Positions 1 to 10,030 of a stretch of DNA of 64,000 nucleotides are shown in pieces. Below the pieces are notes generated by a model, which did not search any database, had not been told where the DNA came from, and saw nothing but the letters and a program-made list of their open reading frames with translations. Numbering within the stretch: the first letter of the stretch is position 1; each line of letters starts with the position of its first letter. The stretch spans positions 13,492,001 through 13,556,000 of the forward strand of contig CM034412.1 of the NCBI GenBank assembly GCA_019925095.2, in the 5' to 3' direction. A program made the position numbers and the translations under genes. The stretch is from Dendrolimus kikuchii (Eukaryota; Arthropoda; Insecta; Lepidoptera; Lasiocampidae).

Positions 1-420
1 AATACGAGAGAGTTGGAATAAGAGTTAAGTAGAAGACAGTGACGAGTTTGGTGGGCAGATCAGTGAAGGAGTTTAGCGTGCGTAGTTTATGAAGAGATCT
101 AGAAGCGAGCTACGCGCGGTAAATTCGGAGGTGGGCACTTCAGTAGCAGGAGGTGGTCTACATTATACAGGCGATGGGATTGTGAGTAAGCCATCTCATC
201 GTCGGGACAGAGCGTCGTTAGTTGGACCTAAAGCGACAACCCTGCAGAGAAGAATCACGTACGGCTCTGTAAGTAAATAAAAGCATTTAGTTGAAAAAGC
301 TGGTGTTTACTTCCAATTCTTAGGAGGCGTACCCCCGCTCGCACGTAACTATCACAATGTACTGTCGACCTCAAAGGGAGACAGACTTTATTTGTGATTT
401 CTCCGTTTTATTAGTTTATA
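1..420 (+). other. Unassigned segment with a possible transcript or LTR 3' end
   Basis: This relatively GC-rich stretch precedes a sharp change to AT-rich sequence. It has an AATAAA polyadenylation-type hexamer at 276-281 followed by a GT-rich segment, as at the 3' end of a transcript or an LTR R-U5 region. A 63-codon open frame (89-280) shows no motif I recognise. No partner LTR is visible in the window, so the assignment stays open. Confidence 0.25.
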
Positions 421-921
421 ACCTGTATATTATATTCTAATAGCAATTATCTATAATATTGTAAAATTCTACAGACATTGAAGATATTAAAAAAAAACAA
501 CTGGAATACACTATACTTATATATTAATACTGTACTATATATAATAATGCCCTATTCAATGATGTCAATCTTTTTATAGGCAATTTTGTTTAAGTTCAGG
601 ACTCAAATTAAAAAGAAAAAAAAAATTAAATTAAATGACATTCTATTAATTTTATATATACTCGTATATTTTATATTTATTATTTTGACTTTGATTTTAT
701 TTATATTTAACATGTATCACGTTTTTTTTATGACATGATGATTAATTATGACATAAGAATGATATAGGGAAATAGACATATTGCATATATTTTTTTGTGT
801 TGTCTTGTATTATTTAATTCCTTTTTTTTATAATCTAATTTTCCAATATTGTATCAAATATATTATAATTTTCTTATAGTTGTGTGAGCCAAATGCGTAA
901 CATGAATTTTTTATTTTTTTT

Positions 922-1042
922 ATTGCAGGAGTTCAGCAGGCAGGTAGGCGGCCCACTTGATGGAAAGCGGCTACCATCGCCTATGGAAATTTGCAACACC
1001 AAAGGTGCTACAAATGCGCTGCTGCTCTCTTAAAGGGGTTTT
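922..1042 (+). repeat. A repeat, 5' part only
   Basis: It begins with the usual T-rich lead-in and 'gcaggagttcagcag' and follows the A consensus to the 'gctgctgctctctta' block, where it stops. It lies inside the interrupted Hel-D copy 1. Confidence 0.8.
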
Positions 1043-1097
1043 AGTGGAAACTTAGCTAATATGTGTATTAATTTATGTGTTTTATGTTGTAATAATT

Positions 1098-1174
1098 GTG
1101 GAAAGAGTGTGGAAGGAAAAGACATATTGCGCCGACCCCAAATAATTGGGATATGGTAAAAGAAAAGAGAGATA
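1098..1174 (+). mobile_element. G2 LINE 3' tail with 11-bp target-site duplication
   Basis: A 77-bp fragment ends in the G2 terminus (a 'gccgaccccaa' block, then 'aaagaaaagaga'). It is flanked by perfect copies of TTGTAATAATT at 1087-1097 and 1175-1185. It matches the end of the longer G2 copy at 20161-20440. This is a strongly 5'-truncated retrotransposition product. Confidence 0.75.
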
Positions 1175-1668
1175 TTGTAATAATTATAATTATTGTATGT
1201 TTCCCAAATAAATTAAATAAATAAATATAAACAATGGACAATACGATACATTTTTTTAAAATATCTTGTCTATTTGTTTGTACGTTTGTCTGATTATTTG
1301 GGATTCACGTAAAAACTACTGGCCTACTTGATGAGGGTTTTGCTGATCGATAGCAAATTCGTAGACTTAAAATCTGCGCTACTTTTTTCTGAGAATGATT
1401 TAAAATGGTCAGATGAAAAAACAAGCGAAATTCAATGTGATTCCTTACTGATCGATAGCAAGTTTAATGAAATAAAATGTGTGATTTTTATCCCGTCGAT
1501 CCCGCGTGAATTTTCCCGGGAGCGGTTTGAAGTTGTTCGGGTGCATAAAAATTAACTTATTTCGACACAGTTTACATTAAAACGATAGCTTTTTAAATGT
1601 TGCTGTACTTTGTGTCCCGGGAATCCCGCGGGAATTTCAAGACAAGCGTGGTCGCGGGCATAGCCTAG

Positions 1669-1984
1669 TATGATTTTAAAGCTACTTCCATACATTTCAG
1701 AATACTTCCCGCTTGTGCAAAAAGCTATTAACCTTAATAGGTATTTCATGCGTAAACAGAGAGGTTTGTTCGTTATCTAAACAACTTAAATTTGCATATC
1801 ATTTTGAGTATTTTAAACAATCAAGCTTAAATCAGTATCCAAAAATGTACTGACGCAATTTTTGACGAAACGCACCTTAAACAGTTTACCAAAGGTGACA
1901 TATGTCAACTGTCTCCCTCATTTGGTTACAGAATATATTATACAAAAAAAATATTCCAACTAAACAATATACTTTACCATTGCA
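1669..1984. other. No recognisable feature
   Basis: AT-rich sequence between Hel-D copy 1 and LINE J. I see no gene, repeat boundary or motif here. Confidence 0.5.
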
Positions 1985-2463
1985 CGTGACGATGGTAGGC
2001 GTCCGGACGGAATGACTCTAATTCCCTGGCAGCGTGGCAAGCCTGTGGTGTGGGATGCGACTTGCGTACACATGTTGGCCGCATCCCATTTACCAAACAC
2101 GTCTAAATCGGCCGGTTCAGCGGCGGAAACAGTCGAATCACTCAAGCGGCGCAAATATGCAACCCTCTGTGAGAGTTATATGTTTGTGCCGTTTGCTGTC
2201 GAGACGCTTGGACCGTGGGGTCCTGAGGCCATGAGCCAAAATTTATCGAAACGACTCATTGACTCTTCGGGTGATCAGAGGGCTGGTGCTTACCTCGACC
2301 AACGGATCAGTATGGCGATCCAGCGAGGAAACGTAGCCAGCCTTCTGGGCACCTTACCCATAGAAGACGGTGATCTGGGCTCAGTATTCTACTTATAGTC
2401 TTGAGGGACTATGAGTAGAATACAATACAAATAAGTTAAGTTTTCTTGCATTGTATTAGATTA
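1985..2463 (+). mobile_element. J: C-terminal end of a LINE polyprotein plus 3' UTR
   Basis: The frame is open from 1964 to the stop at 2396-2398. From about 1991 it reads 'RRPDGMTLIPW', then 'VVWDATCV', 'FVPFAVETLG' and 'QRISMAIQRGNVASLLGT'. I recall this pattern from C-terminal regions of invertebrate LINE proteins. The PD followed 15 residues later by D is compatible with a restriction-like endonuclease core, but I cannot confirm it. The 3' UTR 'gagtagaatacaatac' recurs in inverted form at 34818-35000, and parts recur at 16735-16810 and 56305-56392. It is a 5'-truncated LINE and not a host gene. Confidence 0.7.
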
Positions 2464-2936
2464 TATGTTATAAATTATATTATTAGTTTCATTCTTTATT
2501 TATTAACTTAAAAATACAATTAAAAACTAAAAATAATCTAAGTTATAAACAGTGTCACGTTTAATTTTAAAATAAATAAAACGCGATCAAAACCTGAATA
2601 AGGAAATGACTTTATTTATAACTATTATATTTTTTTAAGAAAAAGGAGGGTAACAAGTGGGTTCTTGCCAAACAAAAATCAGTTTCCCTGGCTAGTCTTA
2701 GAATAGGTACCGCACTCCCCTGAGAGTCCTTGCAGTATGCTGGATAGCACGGCAGTCCTTATTCGCAGCTCCCAATATACGAGGCTCAGGCACATCGACG
2801 GAGTAGATTTTGGAGAGAGTGGGAGGAGATTACTCCCAACCAAATATTTTAACAAGAATATAAATAATATTTACGAGTTTAGCTTATATTTAGTAACTAA
2901 GATATTAGAATAATAGTTTTCAAAATATGTTTTTTT
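2464..2936. other. No gene seen; part of unknown repeat
   Basis: AT-rich sequence, then a moderately GC-rich block at 2640-2850 without a convincing open frame. I see no terminal repeats or splice-flanked exon. Confidence 0.4.
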
Positions 2937-3222
2937 TTTATTGCAGGAGATCAGCAGACAGGCAGACGGCCCACTTGATGGAAAGCGGGTACCATCGCCT
3001 ATGGACATTTGCAACACCAAAGTTGTTACGAATGCGCTGCTGCTCTCTTAAGGGAAACTGGAACCTGGTCACTAATGTCGGAACACAACTCAAGGTTGTT
3101 ATGGCGACATACTTTAGACCAGGGGTGGTAGCCGCGTAAATGCCCTACCACCTGGCTGTGGGTTATTAAGTCGCCTCTTACGACAGACCGCCATTGTATT
3201 CTTTCTCCGGTCCTGCACGGAT
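2937..3222 (+). repeat. A repeat, near full length
   Basis: It runs from 'ttgcaggagatcagcagacagg' type lead-in through the 'ctggaacctggtcac' and 'gttgttatggcg' blocks to 'cctgcacggata'. It carries a small deletion in the 'ggccgcc' region. It lies in inverted orientation to the copy at 3438-3745, about 215 bp away. Confidence 0.9.
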
Positions 3223-3235
3223 AAAATGGTTCTCG

Positions 3236-3318
3236 ATATGCCATGAATAATGGTTTAGCCGAATACCGAATATTTGGCCAAACCATTATTCGAAATTCGA
3301 ATATTCGGCTATGGATAT
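3236..3318. repeat. AT-rich palindromic cluster of 'gaatattcggc' units
   Basis: Several direct and inverted copies of a short 'ccgaatattcgg'-like unit lie head to head between two inverted A repeats. They can form small hairpins. I assign no function. Confidence 0.6.
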
Positions 3319-3437
3319 TTAAAAAAAAATTCAATGTTTAACAGAATCATTTGAGATGTTCATTCATCCTTAGTAATAGTAAATCTTGCTCGGTACTGTC
3401 GCAATTTTGTCACAATGCCATATCGACATGAAATAAT

Positions 3438-3745
3438 CCGTGCAGGAACGGAGAAATAATACAATTTCCTGCGGCCGGGCGGCCTGTCGTAAGAGGCGAC
3501 AAAAAAACCCACAGCCAGGTGGTTGGATATTTGCTCGACTGGATGGCGACCACCCCTGGTCTAGAGTACGCCGCCATAACAACATTGTGTTGTGTTCCGG
3601 CATTAGTGACCAGGTTCCAGTCTCCCTTAAGAGAGCAGCAGCGCATTTGTATCACATTTGGTGTTGCAAATGTCCCTAGGCGATCGTAACCGCTTTCCAT
3701 CAAGTGGGCCGTCTGCCTGTATGCTGAACTCTTGCAATAATAAAA
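3438..3745 (-). repeat. A repeat, near full length, inverted
   Basis: This is the reverse complement of the A consensus, from 'gtgcaggaacggag' to the 'ctcttgcaata' end. All internal blocks are recognisable. The open frames across it on both strands are translations of the repeat. Confidence 0.9.
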
Positions 3746-3964
3746 ATGTAATGAGATTTTATTATTAGATTGATCATGTAATAGGTCTTTTGAAAACCCT
3801 TTCAAATCATCTTAAACGATAATGACTAAATTGACTATTATGAGAAGTGGTTTTATAATATAAACGGGTTCATTGAACCCCCTACCTTATAATAACATTA
3901 AGCCAGACTGGTACAAGGAAAAAATGTAAGTTGGAAATATTAGAGAACTAATTTCTAAGGCGTG

Positions 3965-4085
3965 GTGGTTTTTGACGGCCTGACAATACAACCCACAGTC
4001 AAATGGTAAGGCATTTGCCCTCTGGATGGATACCACTCCCGATTACCCTGGCAGTTAATAAAGTCTCCATACTCCCCGGTCCAAG
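3965..4085 (-). repeat. Degenerate A repeat remnant
   Basis: Blocks resembling 'acaacccacagccaggtggta' and 'ggcatttgccc' survive with many substitutions. It ends without a clear boundary. Confidence 0.5.
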
Positions 4086-4257
4086 TGATAAATACTAGCT
4101 ATCTCAAAAGATTTTTTTAAATGGACCACGGACCCTTGTGCATTATTAATATAGGCCGACCAAAGTAATAAATTTATCAAATTGATCGACGCTCTTGGTC
4201 AGTATTTATAATGATCGGTCCATATTAATACTGCCCAATTAATGAAATTGCCTGTAA

Positions 4258-4345
4258 CTTGTACACCGCTTCTCAACGTGTTATCGCAGTTAAAGGAGAA
4301 AAAGCAGCAGCAAACTCTCCAGCAACACGTCTACAAGTCCTAAAT
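4258..4345 (+). repeat. 'acaccgcttcgcaacgtgtt' dispersed repeat
   Basis: A 90-bp block ('gtacaccgcttctcaacgtg' to 'ccagcaacacgtcta') that recurs at 39205-39290 and 48040-48115. A diverged form lies within the Penelope-like copies at 23500-23570 and 46005-46070. It is probably a terminal fragment of a retroelement related to those PLE copies. Confidence 0.5.
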
Positions 4346-4393
4346 TTCTTTTATTTTTGTTTTTTTTTAAGTAAAGAAAGAACATTTTTTTTT

Positions 4394-4695
4394 ACATGAG
4401 ATCAGCAAACAGGCAGACGGCCCACCTGATCGAAAGCGGTTAGCATCGCCTATGGACATTTGCAACACCAAAGGCGCTACTAATGCGCTGCTGCTCTCTT
4501 AAGGGAGATTGGAACCTGGCCACTAATGCCGGAACACAATTCAAGGTTGTTATGGCGGCATACTCTAGACCAGGGGTGGTTAGCCATCCAGACAGACTAA
4601 TAGCCTACCATCTGGCTGTCGGTTGTTTTGTCACCTCTTACGACAGACAACCTGGCCGCAGGAAACTGTATTCTGTCTCTGTTCGTACACGGATA
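4394..4695 (+). repeat. A repeat, near full length
   Basis: Complete from 'gagatcagcaaacagg' to 'gttcgtacacggata', with scattered substitutions. It is preceded by a T-rich run as in other copies. Confidence 0.9.
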
Positions 4696-4811
4696 AAGTG
4701 TAGTAAGTCGTAGTCTGTTAAAAAAAATAAAACCTATATACAAATCAAATGGATAAATAAACTATTACTTATATTATATTATATTATTATATATAATATA
4801 TATACAAAATA

Positions 4812-5068
4812 AAACAGATATACAATACAAAAGTGGATGGATGCAAAAGTCGTGGAAGGCCACGACACACCTTCCATGATCAAATTGATCGTGTACTAGC
4901 AGAAGGTGATCTCAGGAGCCTTAAGAACAGACGAGCGTGCATGACAATAGTTATGAATGTCAAAGAAGCAAGTGAGGTGTGTAAGAATAAGCCTAAATGG
5001 CGCTCTGTTGTTCGTGCCTACCCCGCAAGGGAACTGGCGTGAAGTTATGTATGTATGTATGTATTATT
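4812..5068 (+). mobile_element. B: 5'-truncated RTE-type LINE 3' end
   Basis: The open frame carries the family's C-terminal blocks 'GRPRHTFHDQIDRVLAEGD', 'NRRACMT' and 'RAYPARELA' followed by a stop, then a (GTAT)n tail. I recall these blocks from the C-terminus of RTE-like endonuclease/reverse transcriptase LINEs common in insects. It is a short dead copy. Confidence 0.85.
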
Positions 5069-5300
5069 ATATACACATAAAAATCTCGTGTCACGATGTA
5101 TGCCCGGGGTAAATTCCGAGACTACAAAACCGATCTTGATGAAATTTTGTAACTATGTGTAATTTGGTCCAACTTAAAGGATAGGATAGTTTATATTTCG
5201 ATTATTGACCTCAGATATAAAATTCTAACCCTGGTGTGTATGTCACTGAACTCCTGCTAACCCCTTGAACCGATCTTGATGTTTTTTTTGTGTATTTTCG
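5069..5300 (+). repeat. Helitron-like 5' end fragment
   Basis: The segment 'aaaaatctcgtgtcac' matches the 5' terminal region of Hel-E (as seen reversed at 10805-10841 and 32215-32253), followed by unrelated sequence. No CTAG 3' end is present, so the copy is truncated or belongs to a relative of Hel-E. Confidence 0.45.
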
Positions 5301-5429
5301 AGTGGGTCCCCGGATGGTTTACATTCATAGGCAGGACAACATCTGCCTGGACTGCTAGTATTATTATAATTTTGTAGTGAAGGGGTCAGAAGCCTCTTTC
5401 TTCGTGGGTCGCGACATAAAAGGCATTGT

Positions 5430-5745
5430 GAAACAATGTCCAGACTCCTAGAGTATGCCGCTGTAACAACCTTCAGTTGCGTTCCAGTATCAGTGTTCAG
5501 GTTCCAGTACCCACTTCGAAGCCGGCAGTTCATTGGCAGCATATCTGGTGTTCCAAATGTCCGTTGGTGGTGGTAACTACTTTTCACCAAGTGGACCGTC
5601 AGCTTGTCTACTCAGGGTTACTAAAGCAGCATACTCTATACCAGAGGAGGTAGCCATCCAGACGGTCAAAAGTCACATGGCTGTGGGTTGTTTTGTTACC
5701 TGTTACAGGCTGTAATTGGTATTCTTTCTTCGTTCTTATAGAAAT
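5430..5745. repeat. Two degenerate A repeats in inverted arrangement
   Basis: 5435-5615 matches A on the minus strand and 5625-5745 matches the 3' half of A on the plus strand. The open frames 5243-5590 and 5533-5715 are translations of these remnants. Confidence 0.6.
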
Positions 5746-6629
5746 ACGAACACATTGAAATAACTCATAAGTCGCGTCCAAAAAATAACCTAATAAAGAT
5801 CCTAGAGTTGTCTCAGAGACAAAAAAGTTGACAGCAAAAAAATAAATAACATATTTATTCACCTTACAATACAAATAATAAGTGGTTTCGCCATTAATAC
5901 ATCACTTACCTTCAAGCCAATATAGATCTGACATTAATATAAATAAAGTTCCTTTTAAATAAAACGAGATATATTTTATTGAGGCACCAAGAGAAAAACA
6001 GTCCAAAATGAATTTTATAACACTTAACTTTAAAGCCTATGATAGCTTGCAAAGTTCCAGAAAGTATTCCTGGCCATTATTTAATATTCCCGCACAATTC
6101 TCAACCTTAGTCTCCTAATAGCACTTATTATGGCATTGTAGAAATATGAACCTTACTCTCGTGTATAAAGGGTTGAAAATAACTTTTGAGTCGACTGATA
6201 TTCGAATCAAATATGCTATGCAAATCATTACTTAAATTGCTTGGAAATAAGGTTCAAATTAGATTAAGTATAAGTAAACAGTAGATGAATAGACTAGTGT
6301 CAGTTCCAGAGAAATCATTAGTCGCATTTAAGTCACGATCGCAGTGACAGATCAAAGAATAAGGGAGACAGATGTGTTTTTATTTGAAAGCAACGTTTTT
6401 GTTCCTGACTGTTCGTGAAGTTCAAAAACCTCTATCTGAAAAGATAGACTGAAAAGACTGTTACTAAAAACTTAATGGAATCTACCCCAAAATGCCCGTT
6501 AAGCTAGAAAGACAGGTCTATAAATCTATCATTAGACTTGTCATTTTGTATGACGATGAAACGGGGCATGTATTTGAGCTACATTAGCAAGAGATACGTG
6601 TCATGAAGATATGAATAGGTAAGAAGGTA
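5746..6629. other. No recognisable feature
   Basis: About 0.9 kb of AT-rich sequence. I found no convincing exon, terminal repeat or tail. Confidence 0.5.
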
Positions 6630-6860
6630 GATAACTCTTTATTGTACACCAATGCATACAAATAGAAGTAGAAAAATATCAAAGATAGTACAGCGGGTGG
6701 CCTTATTGCTAAGAAGCAAACTCTTCCATGCAGGTAGAAATAGGCAGGGATTAACAGATTTTTAAAACTGACGGTGGTGCAGTCTATTAATAAGTAATGA
6801 TGATAAGTATAGATAGAGTAAGTACAAAAAACAATATAATATATGTATTTATACATATGA
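6630..6860 (-). repeat. I: dispersed LINE 3'-UTR-like repeat
   Basis: Reverse-oriented copy with the block 'ctctttattgta' and the 'gcctt(at)cgct...gcgatctcttcca' motif. Plus-strand copies at 18890-18990, 20570-20680, 46985-47065 and 52045-52145 read 'ctggaagagatcgct..aataaggccgcc', and several end in an AATAAA-type signal. It carries the uninterrupted target site of the G2 insertion seen at 20161-20440. Confidence 0.6.
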
Positions 6861-6870
6861 CAATATAGGA

Positions 6871-7070
6871 CTAAACAGATATACAATGCAAAAGTGGATG
6901 GATGCAGAAGTCGTGGAAGGCCACGACACACCTTCCATGATCAAATTGATCATGTACTAGCGTGCATGACAAGAGTTATGAATGTCAAAGAAGCAAGTGA
7001 GGTGTGTAAGAATAAGCCTGAATGCCTACCCCGCAAGGGAACTGGCGTGAAGTTATGTATGTATGTGTGT
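6871..7070 (+). mobile_element. B LINE 3' end with 11-bp target-site duplication
   Basis: Flanked by perfect ACAATATAGGA copies at 6860-6870 and 7071-7081. It has the B coding end with an internal deletion, and a (GTAT)n tail. Its 5' junction and about 60 bp of flank recur in inverted form at 59820-59945. Confidence 0.85.
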
Positions 7071-7084
7071 ACAATATAGGATAA

Positions 7085-7205
7085 GCTATGGTGCGTACAA
7101 ATGGTCTCAACACAGGGGACGCCGAAGACCGCGCGAACTGTGGAATTAAAAATAGGAAAGCGGACTTCGATGCAGACTCGGATGATGATGATGAAAGAAA
7201 GAAAA
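7085..7205 (+). mobile_element. G: RTE-like LINE 3' tail fragment
   Basis: It matches the end of the longer G copy at 33681-34097 ('TNGL.TGDAEDR.', then a (GAT)n tail). A purine-rich run continues to about 7250 and gives an artefactual charged open frame. Confidence 0.65.
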
Positions 7206-7544
7206 TAAAAAAGAAGGAAAGGCAGGAAGAAAGAAAGGAAGTGTTTATTTGTAAAAAGCGACACGCATAAAAAATATTAAGTTAATGAAACGAAACAATT
7301 TTACTGTTGCATGTCGCAATTGGACAAATGAGGTTGGCACTTAGTATATTGCTGTGCCGAAAGATAATCCGACACAGCACTGATTATAAGAAAATATTAG
7401 TGTGTTATTTAATAGTTGTTAGTAGTATATGTTATTAGTATTGTTACAACTTAGGTTCTAACAAAAATAAATTCCACTCCTAATCTGTAAAAACATATTT
7501 TATTACCTGTCGGCATTTGAACTGATTGTAATTCTTTTATGATC

Positions 7545-8095
7545 GTCTTCTTTTGTTTACTTATTTATAGGCATACGTCTCTAGTATTGTGAAGAACAGC
7601 CTATTGTTCTATTGTACTCGTTTACGGCCGCTAGCAGGTCATTAGCCAAGTGTTACGGATTATAAAGTACAAGCTGATTCTAGGAAATTCGGTCCATGTT
7701 ACCGGGCGGGCACATTTGCATTTGTGCAGTATAAAACGATGGCCTGATGGAGAGAGGGGGTCAGTTGAGTTACGACTACGATACGGGCGTGACGTGTGTA
7801 CATTCGGGAATCAAATAGTGACGGACTTTGCGCGTTTTATCGAATTACGTTTTATTACCGTTTGCATTATGTTTGTCAAAGAGGCAAGTGAGGTGTGTAA
7901 GAATAAGCCTAAATGGCACTCTGTTGTTCGTGCCTACCCCGCAAGGGAACTGGCGTGAAGTTATGTATGTATGTATGTGTATTATGTTTGGATTTGTTGT
8001 GTTCAGTTATATTTGTACCTGTGTTATACGTGTTTGTATAGTTTTAATAAATTCTATAGTAATTCTAACGGTATTTTAATTCGAGTCCCGCAACT
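7545..8095 (+). mobile_element. L copy 1: LTR-like repeat interrupted by a B insertion
   Basis: It aligns with L copy 2 (about 9630-10030). It contains a TATA-type box (7730-7736) and an AATAAA signal (8046-8051), consistent with a solo LTR, although its ends are not defined. A B fragment (7875-7980) interrupts it. Copy 2 lacks that insertion. Confidence 0.55.
7875..7980 (+). mobile_element. B LINE 3' end with 9-bp target-site duplication, nested in L
   Basis: Perfect ATTATGTTT copies lie at 7866-7874 and 7981-7989. Only the last ~90 bp of B plus the (GTAT)n tail were inserted. The empty site is preserved in L copy 2 near 9896-9910. The open frames at 7650-7958 and 7828-8079 span this junction and are not genes. 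Confidence 0.85.
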
Positions 8096-8130
8096 CGAAA
8101 CAGTATTATATTTATATATTAATATTTATC

Positions 8131-8361
8131 GGTACAGGAAGGTGAAAGAATAAAATTTCCTTCAGCCGGGCGGCCTGTAGTTTGCGCGACTGGATGGTTA
8201 CCACCCCTGTTACCACCCCATAACAACCTTGAGTTGTGTTCCGGAATTAGTGACCAGGTTCCAGTCTCCCTTTAGAGAACAGCAACACATCCATAGGCGA
8301 TGGTAACCGCTTTCCACCAGGCCAAACCGTCTGCCTGTCTGCTGAAATCGTGCAATAAAAA
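8131..8361 (-). repeat. A repeat, internally deleted
   Basis: Both ends of A are recognisable ('caggaaggtgaaagaata' to 'ctgctgaaatcgtgcaata'). A segment between the 'ggcggcctgt' and 'cgactggatgg' blocks is missing. Confidence 0.8.
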
Positions 8362-8524
8362 AGTGTATAGGATTGTCGACGCTGGTAAAGGAACCCACCC
8401 TCAGCTCCCGGTGAGGTCGCTCGGTTTAATGTACCATGGCGCATTTATGATGACTTAAAATACTTTATTTTGAAAACGTTGTATTATTTCAATATTACTC
8501 GATTTGGTACAGCCTCTCAGCTAT

Positions 8525-8760
8525 AAAGTTTTACACAACTTATAATTCCGATCGGTACTTCATTTGCTTAGTAAAGTGCAGACCGGTTTCCGACATGTAA
8601 ATAATCAATATTTAACTTTATTCACAAGCGGAAATGGCAAAGTGTTGCAAGCTTACTATGCATGCTTGGCTCTGTTCTGCTTACACCATCGTACTTGATC
8701 TACTGCGCAGGTACATCGAGAAGAATTATTACTTGTGTAAAACTACGCCATAGGTCCAGA
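8525..8760 (+). repeat. X copy 1, with the empty site of a MITE
   Basis: It aligns with 26390-26464 plus 26905-27065 ('agaccggtttccgacatgta', then 'actttattc.caagc.gaaatggca' and 'aagaattattacttgtgtaa'). In the second copy a 436-bp MITE sits at the TA that here is 8598-8599. The class of X is unknown. Confidence 0.6.
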
Positions 8761-9179
8761 TTTGTAGTGTAACTAAGATAATTACATCTCTGCATTTCCC
8801 AATACAGATTATCATGTCAAATGCAAGTGACATGGCTGACGGTCGCCAAATTGCTTTGACCCTAACCGACTTTGATCAAACAGGAATATCACATTTAACT
8901 TTAAATGATAACCAGATGAGGGTTAACTCCTGATAACTGACGTATCATCATAGTCAGGTAAAGGTGTTCTCTAAGGACAATAATGAGGTCTGCAGAAACC
9001 GTAAAATAGCCTTACAATATTTTTACAATTGGGTATTGAAAGCGTGATAAAATTTATTTTCATTCAAATCTGCCGGTTTGTCACTGAACGGGTGCAAATA
9101 TAGCCTTTGCCGCAAATAACTGAAGCTTTAAGTTCTGAGGCCATGAACCTTTACATAGGCCTCTCAAAACGGCTCTTGG

Positions 9180-9630
9180 ACTTCAGGTTTTCAAATTGGA
9201 CAAGTACATTAACAATCTGCCCGTAAAACTTCAAGTTAAAATTTTGTTGCGATTCATTTTGTCACTTGTCAGTTAAAGGTTTTTCACTTGTCCGTTGCGA
9301 TTCGTTTTTAACCACTTGTCCGTTGTGATTCGTTTTTCCACTTATCCGTTGCCATTCGTTTTTCCAATTGTCCGTTGCGATTCGTTTTTCTACTCATCTG
9401 TTGCCGTTCGTTTTTCAACTTGTCCGTTGCGATTCGTTTTTCCACTTGTCCGTTGTGATTCCTTTTTCCACTTATCCGTTGCCATTCGTTTTTCCAATTG
9501 TCCGTTGCGATTCGTTTTTCTACTCATCTGTTGCCGTTCATTTTTCAACTTGTCCGTTGCGATTCGTTTTTCTACTTGTCCGTTGAAGTTTCACTTCTAA
9601 TATGTGTCCCAGCACACATTTCGATTTTTG
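9180..9630 (-). mobile_element. K: element with internal 26-bp minisatellite
   Basis: The right end ('ttgtccgttgaagtttcact' to 'cagcacacatttcg') is the inverted counterpart of the left end of the shorter relative at 25718-25910. The 'ctgcccgtaaaacttcaag' segment near 9218 is shared as well. It is probably a non-autonomous DNA element whose subterminal part expanded into a minisatellite. Confidence 0.5.
9284..9587. repeat. 26-bp minisatellite with 130-bp higher-order repeat
   Basis: About eleven imperfect units of roughly 'cacttgtccgttgcgattcg' plus 'tttttc'. Variant units recur in the same order with a period of 130 bp (five units): the variant starting 'cttatccgtt' lies at 9341 and 9471. 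The repetitive open frames on the plus strand (9295-9600, 9368-9586, 9498-9782) are its translation. Confidence 0.9.
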
Positions 9631-10030
9631 TTTACTTTTATTTATTTTATTGGCATACGTTTCTAGACAACAGCCTATTGATCTATTGTAATCGTTTACG
9701 GCCGCTTGCGGCCGAATCATTAGCCAGGTGTTGCGGATTATGTCGACTACGATACGGGCACATTTGTAATTGTGAGGTGTAAAACGACGGCTTCATGGAG
9801 AGAAGGGCCTGTTCAGCGACAACTACGATCAAGACGTGACGTGTGTACAATCGGGAGTGACGGACTTTGCGCGTTTTATTGAATTACGACCTTCTGCATT
9901 ACGTTTGGATTTGTTGTGTTCGGTTATATTTGTACCTGTGTTATACGTGTTTGTATAGTTCTTATATACTCTATAATAATTCCAACGGCATTTTAATTCG
10001 ATTTTAGCAATGCGTAACAATATATTCATT
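9630..10030 (+). mobile_element. L copy 2: LTR-like repeat
   Basis: Colinear with 7560-8075 but without the B insertion. It shares 'cagcctattg', the 'cgtttacggccgct' block, 'gacggactttgcgcgtttta' and the terminal 'ttatacgtgtttgtatag' block. The TATA-type box of copy 1 is mutated here. Confidence 0.55.

Larger units (their letters stand above)
450..1668 (+). mobile_element. Hel-D copy 1: non-autonomous Helitron with nested insertions
   Basis: It starts with TC directly after an A (450) and ends with CTAG directly before a T (1665-1669), the Helitron signature. It aligns with the uninterrupted copy at 24000-24505. The alignment is broken from about 530 to 1230 by unrelated AT-rich sequence, an A repeat and a G2 LINE tail. 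The short open frame at 1328-1555 is a translation of this repeat and not a gene. Confidence 0.65.

Noticed and set aside
3410..3805. Long open frames on both strands (for example 131 codons)
   Set aside because: They are translations of an A repeat; the same peptide phrases appear at every A copy, on both strands.
6584..6931. 115-codon hydrophobic frame on the minus strand
   Set aside because: It spans the I repeat and the edge of a B insertion; the composition is AT-driven.
9284..9587. CRISPR-like array of regular repeats
   Set aside because: Units are contiguous without unique spacers, and the window is eukaryotic.
9295..9782. Repetitive hydrophobic protein ('FVFPIVRCDSFFYSS' type)
   Set aside because: It is the translation of the 26-bp minisatellite in three frames; 130 bp is not a multiple of three, so frames shift between higher-order units.
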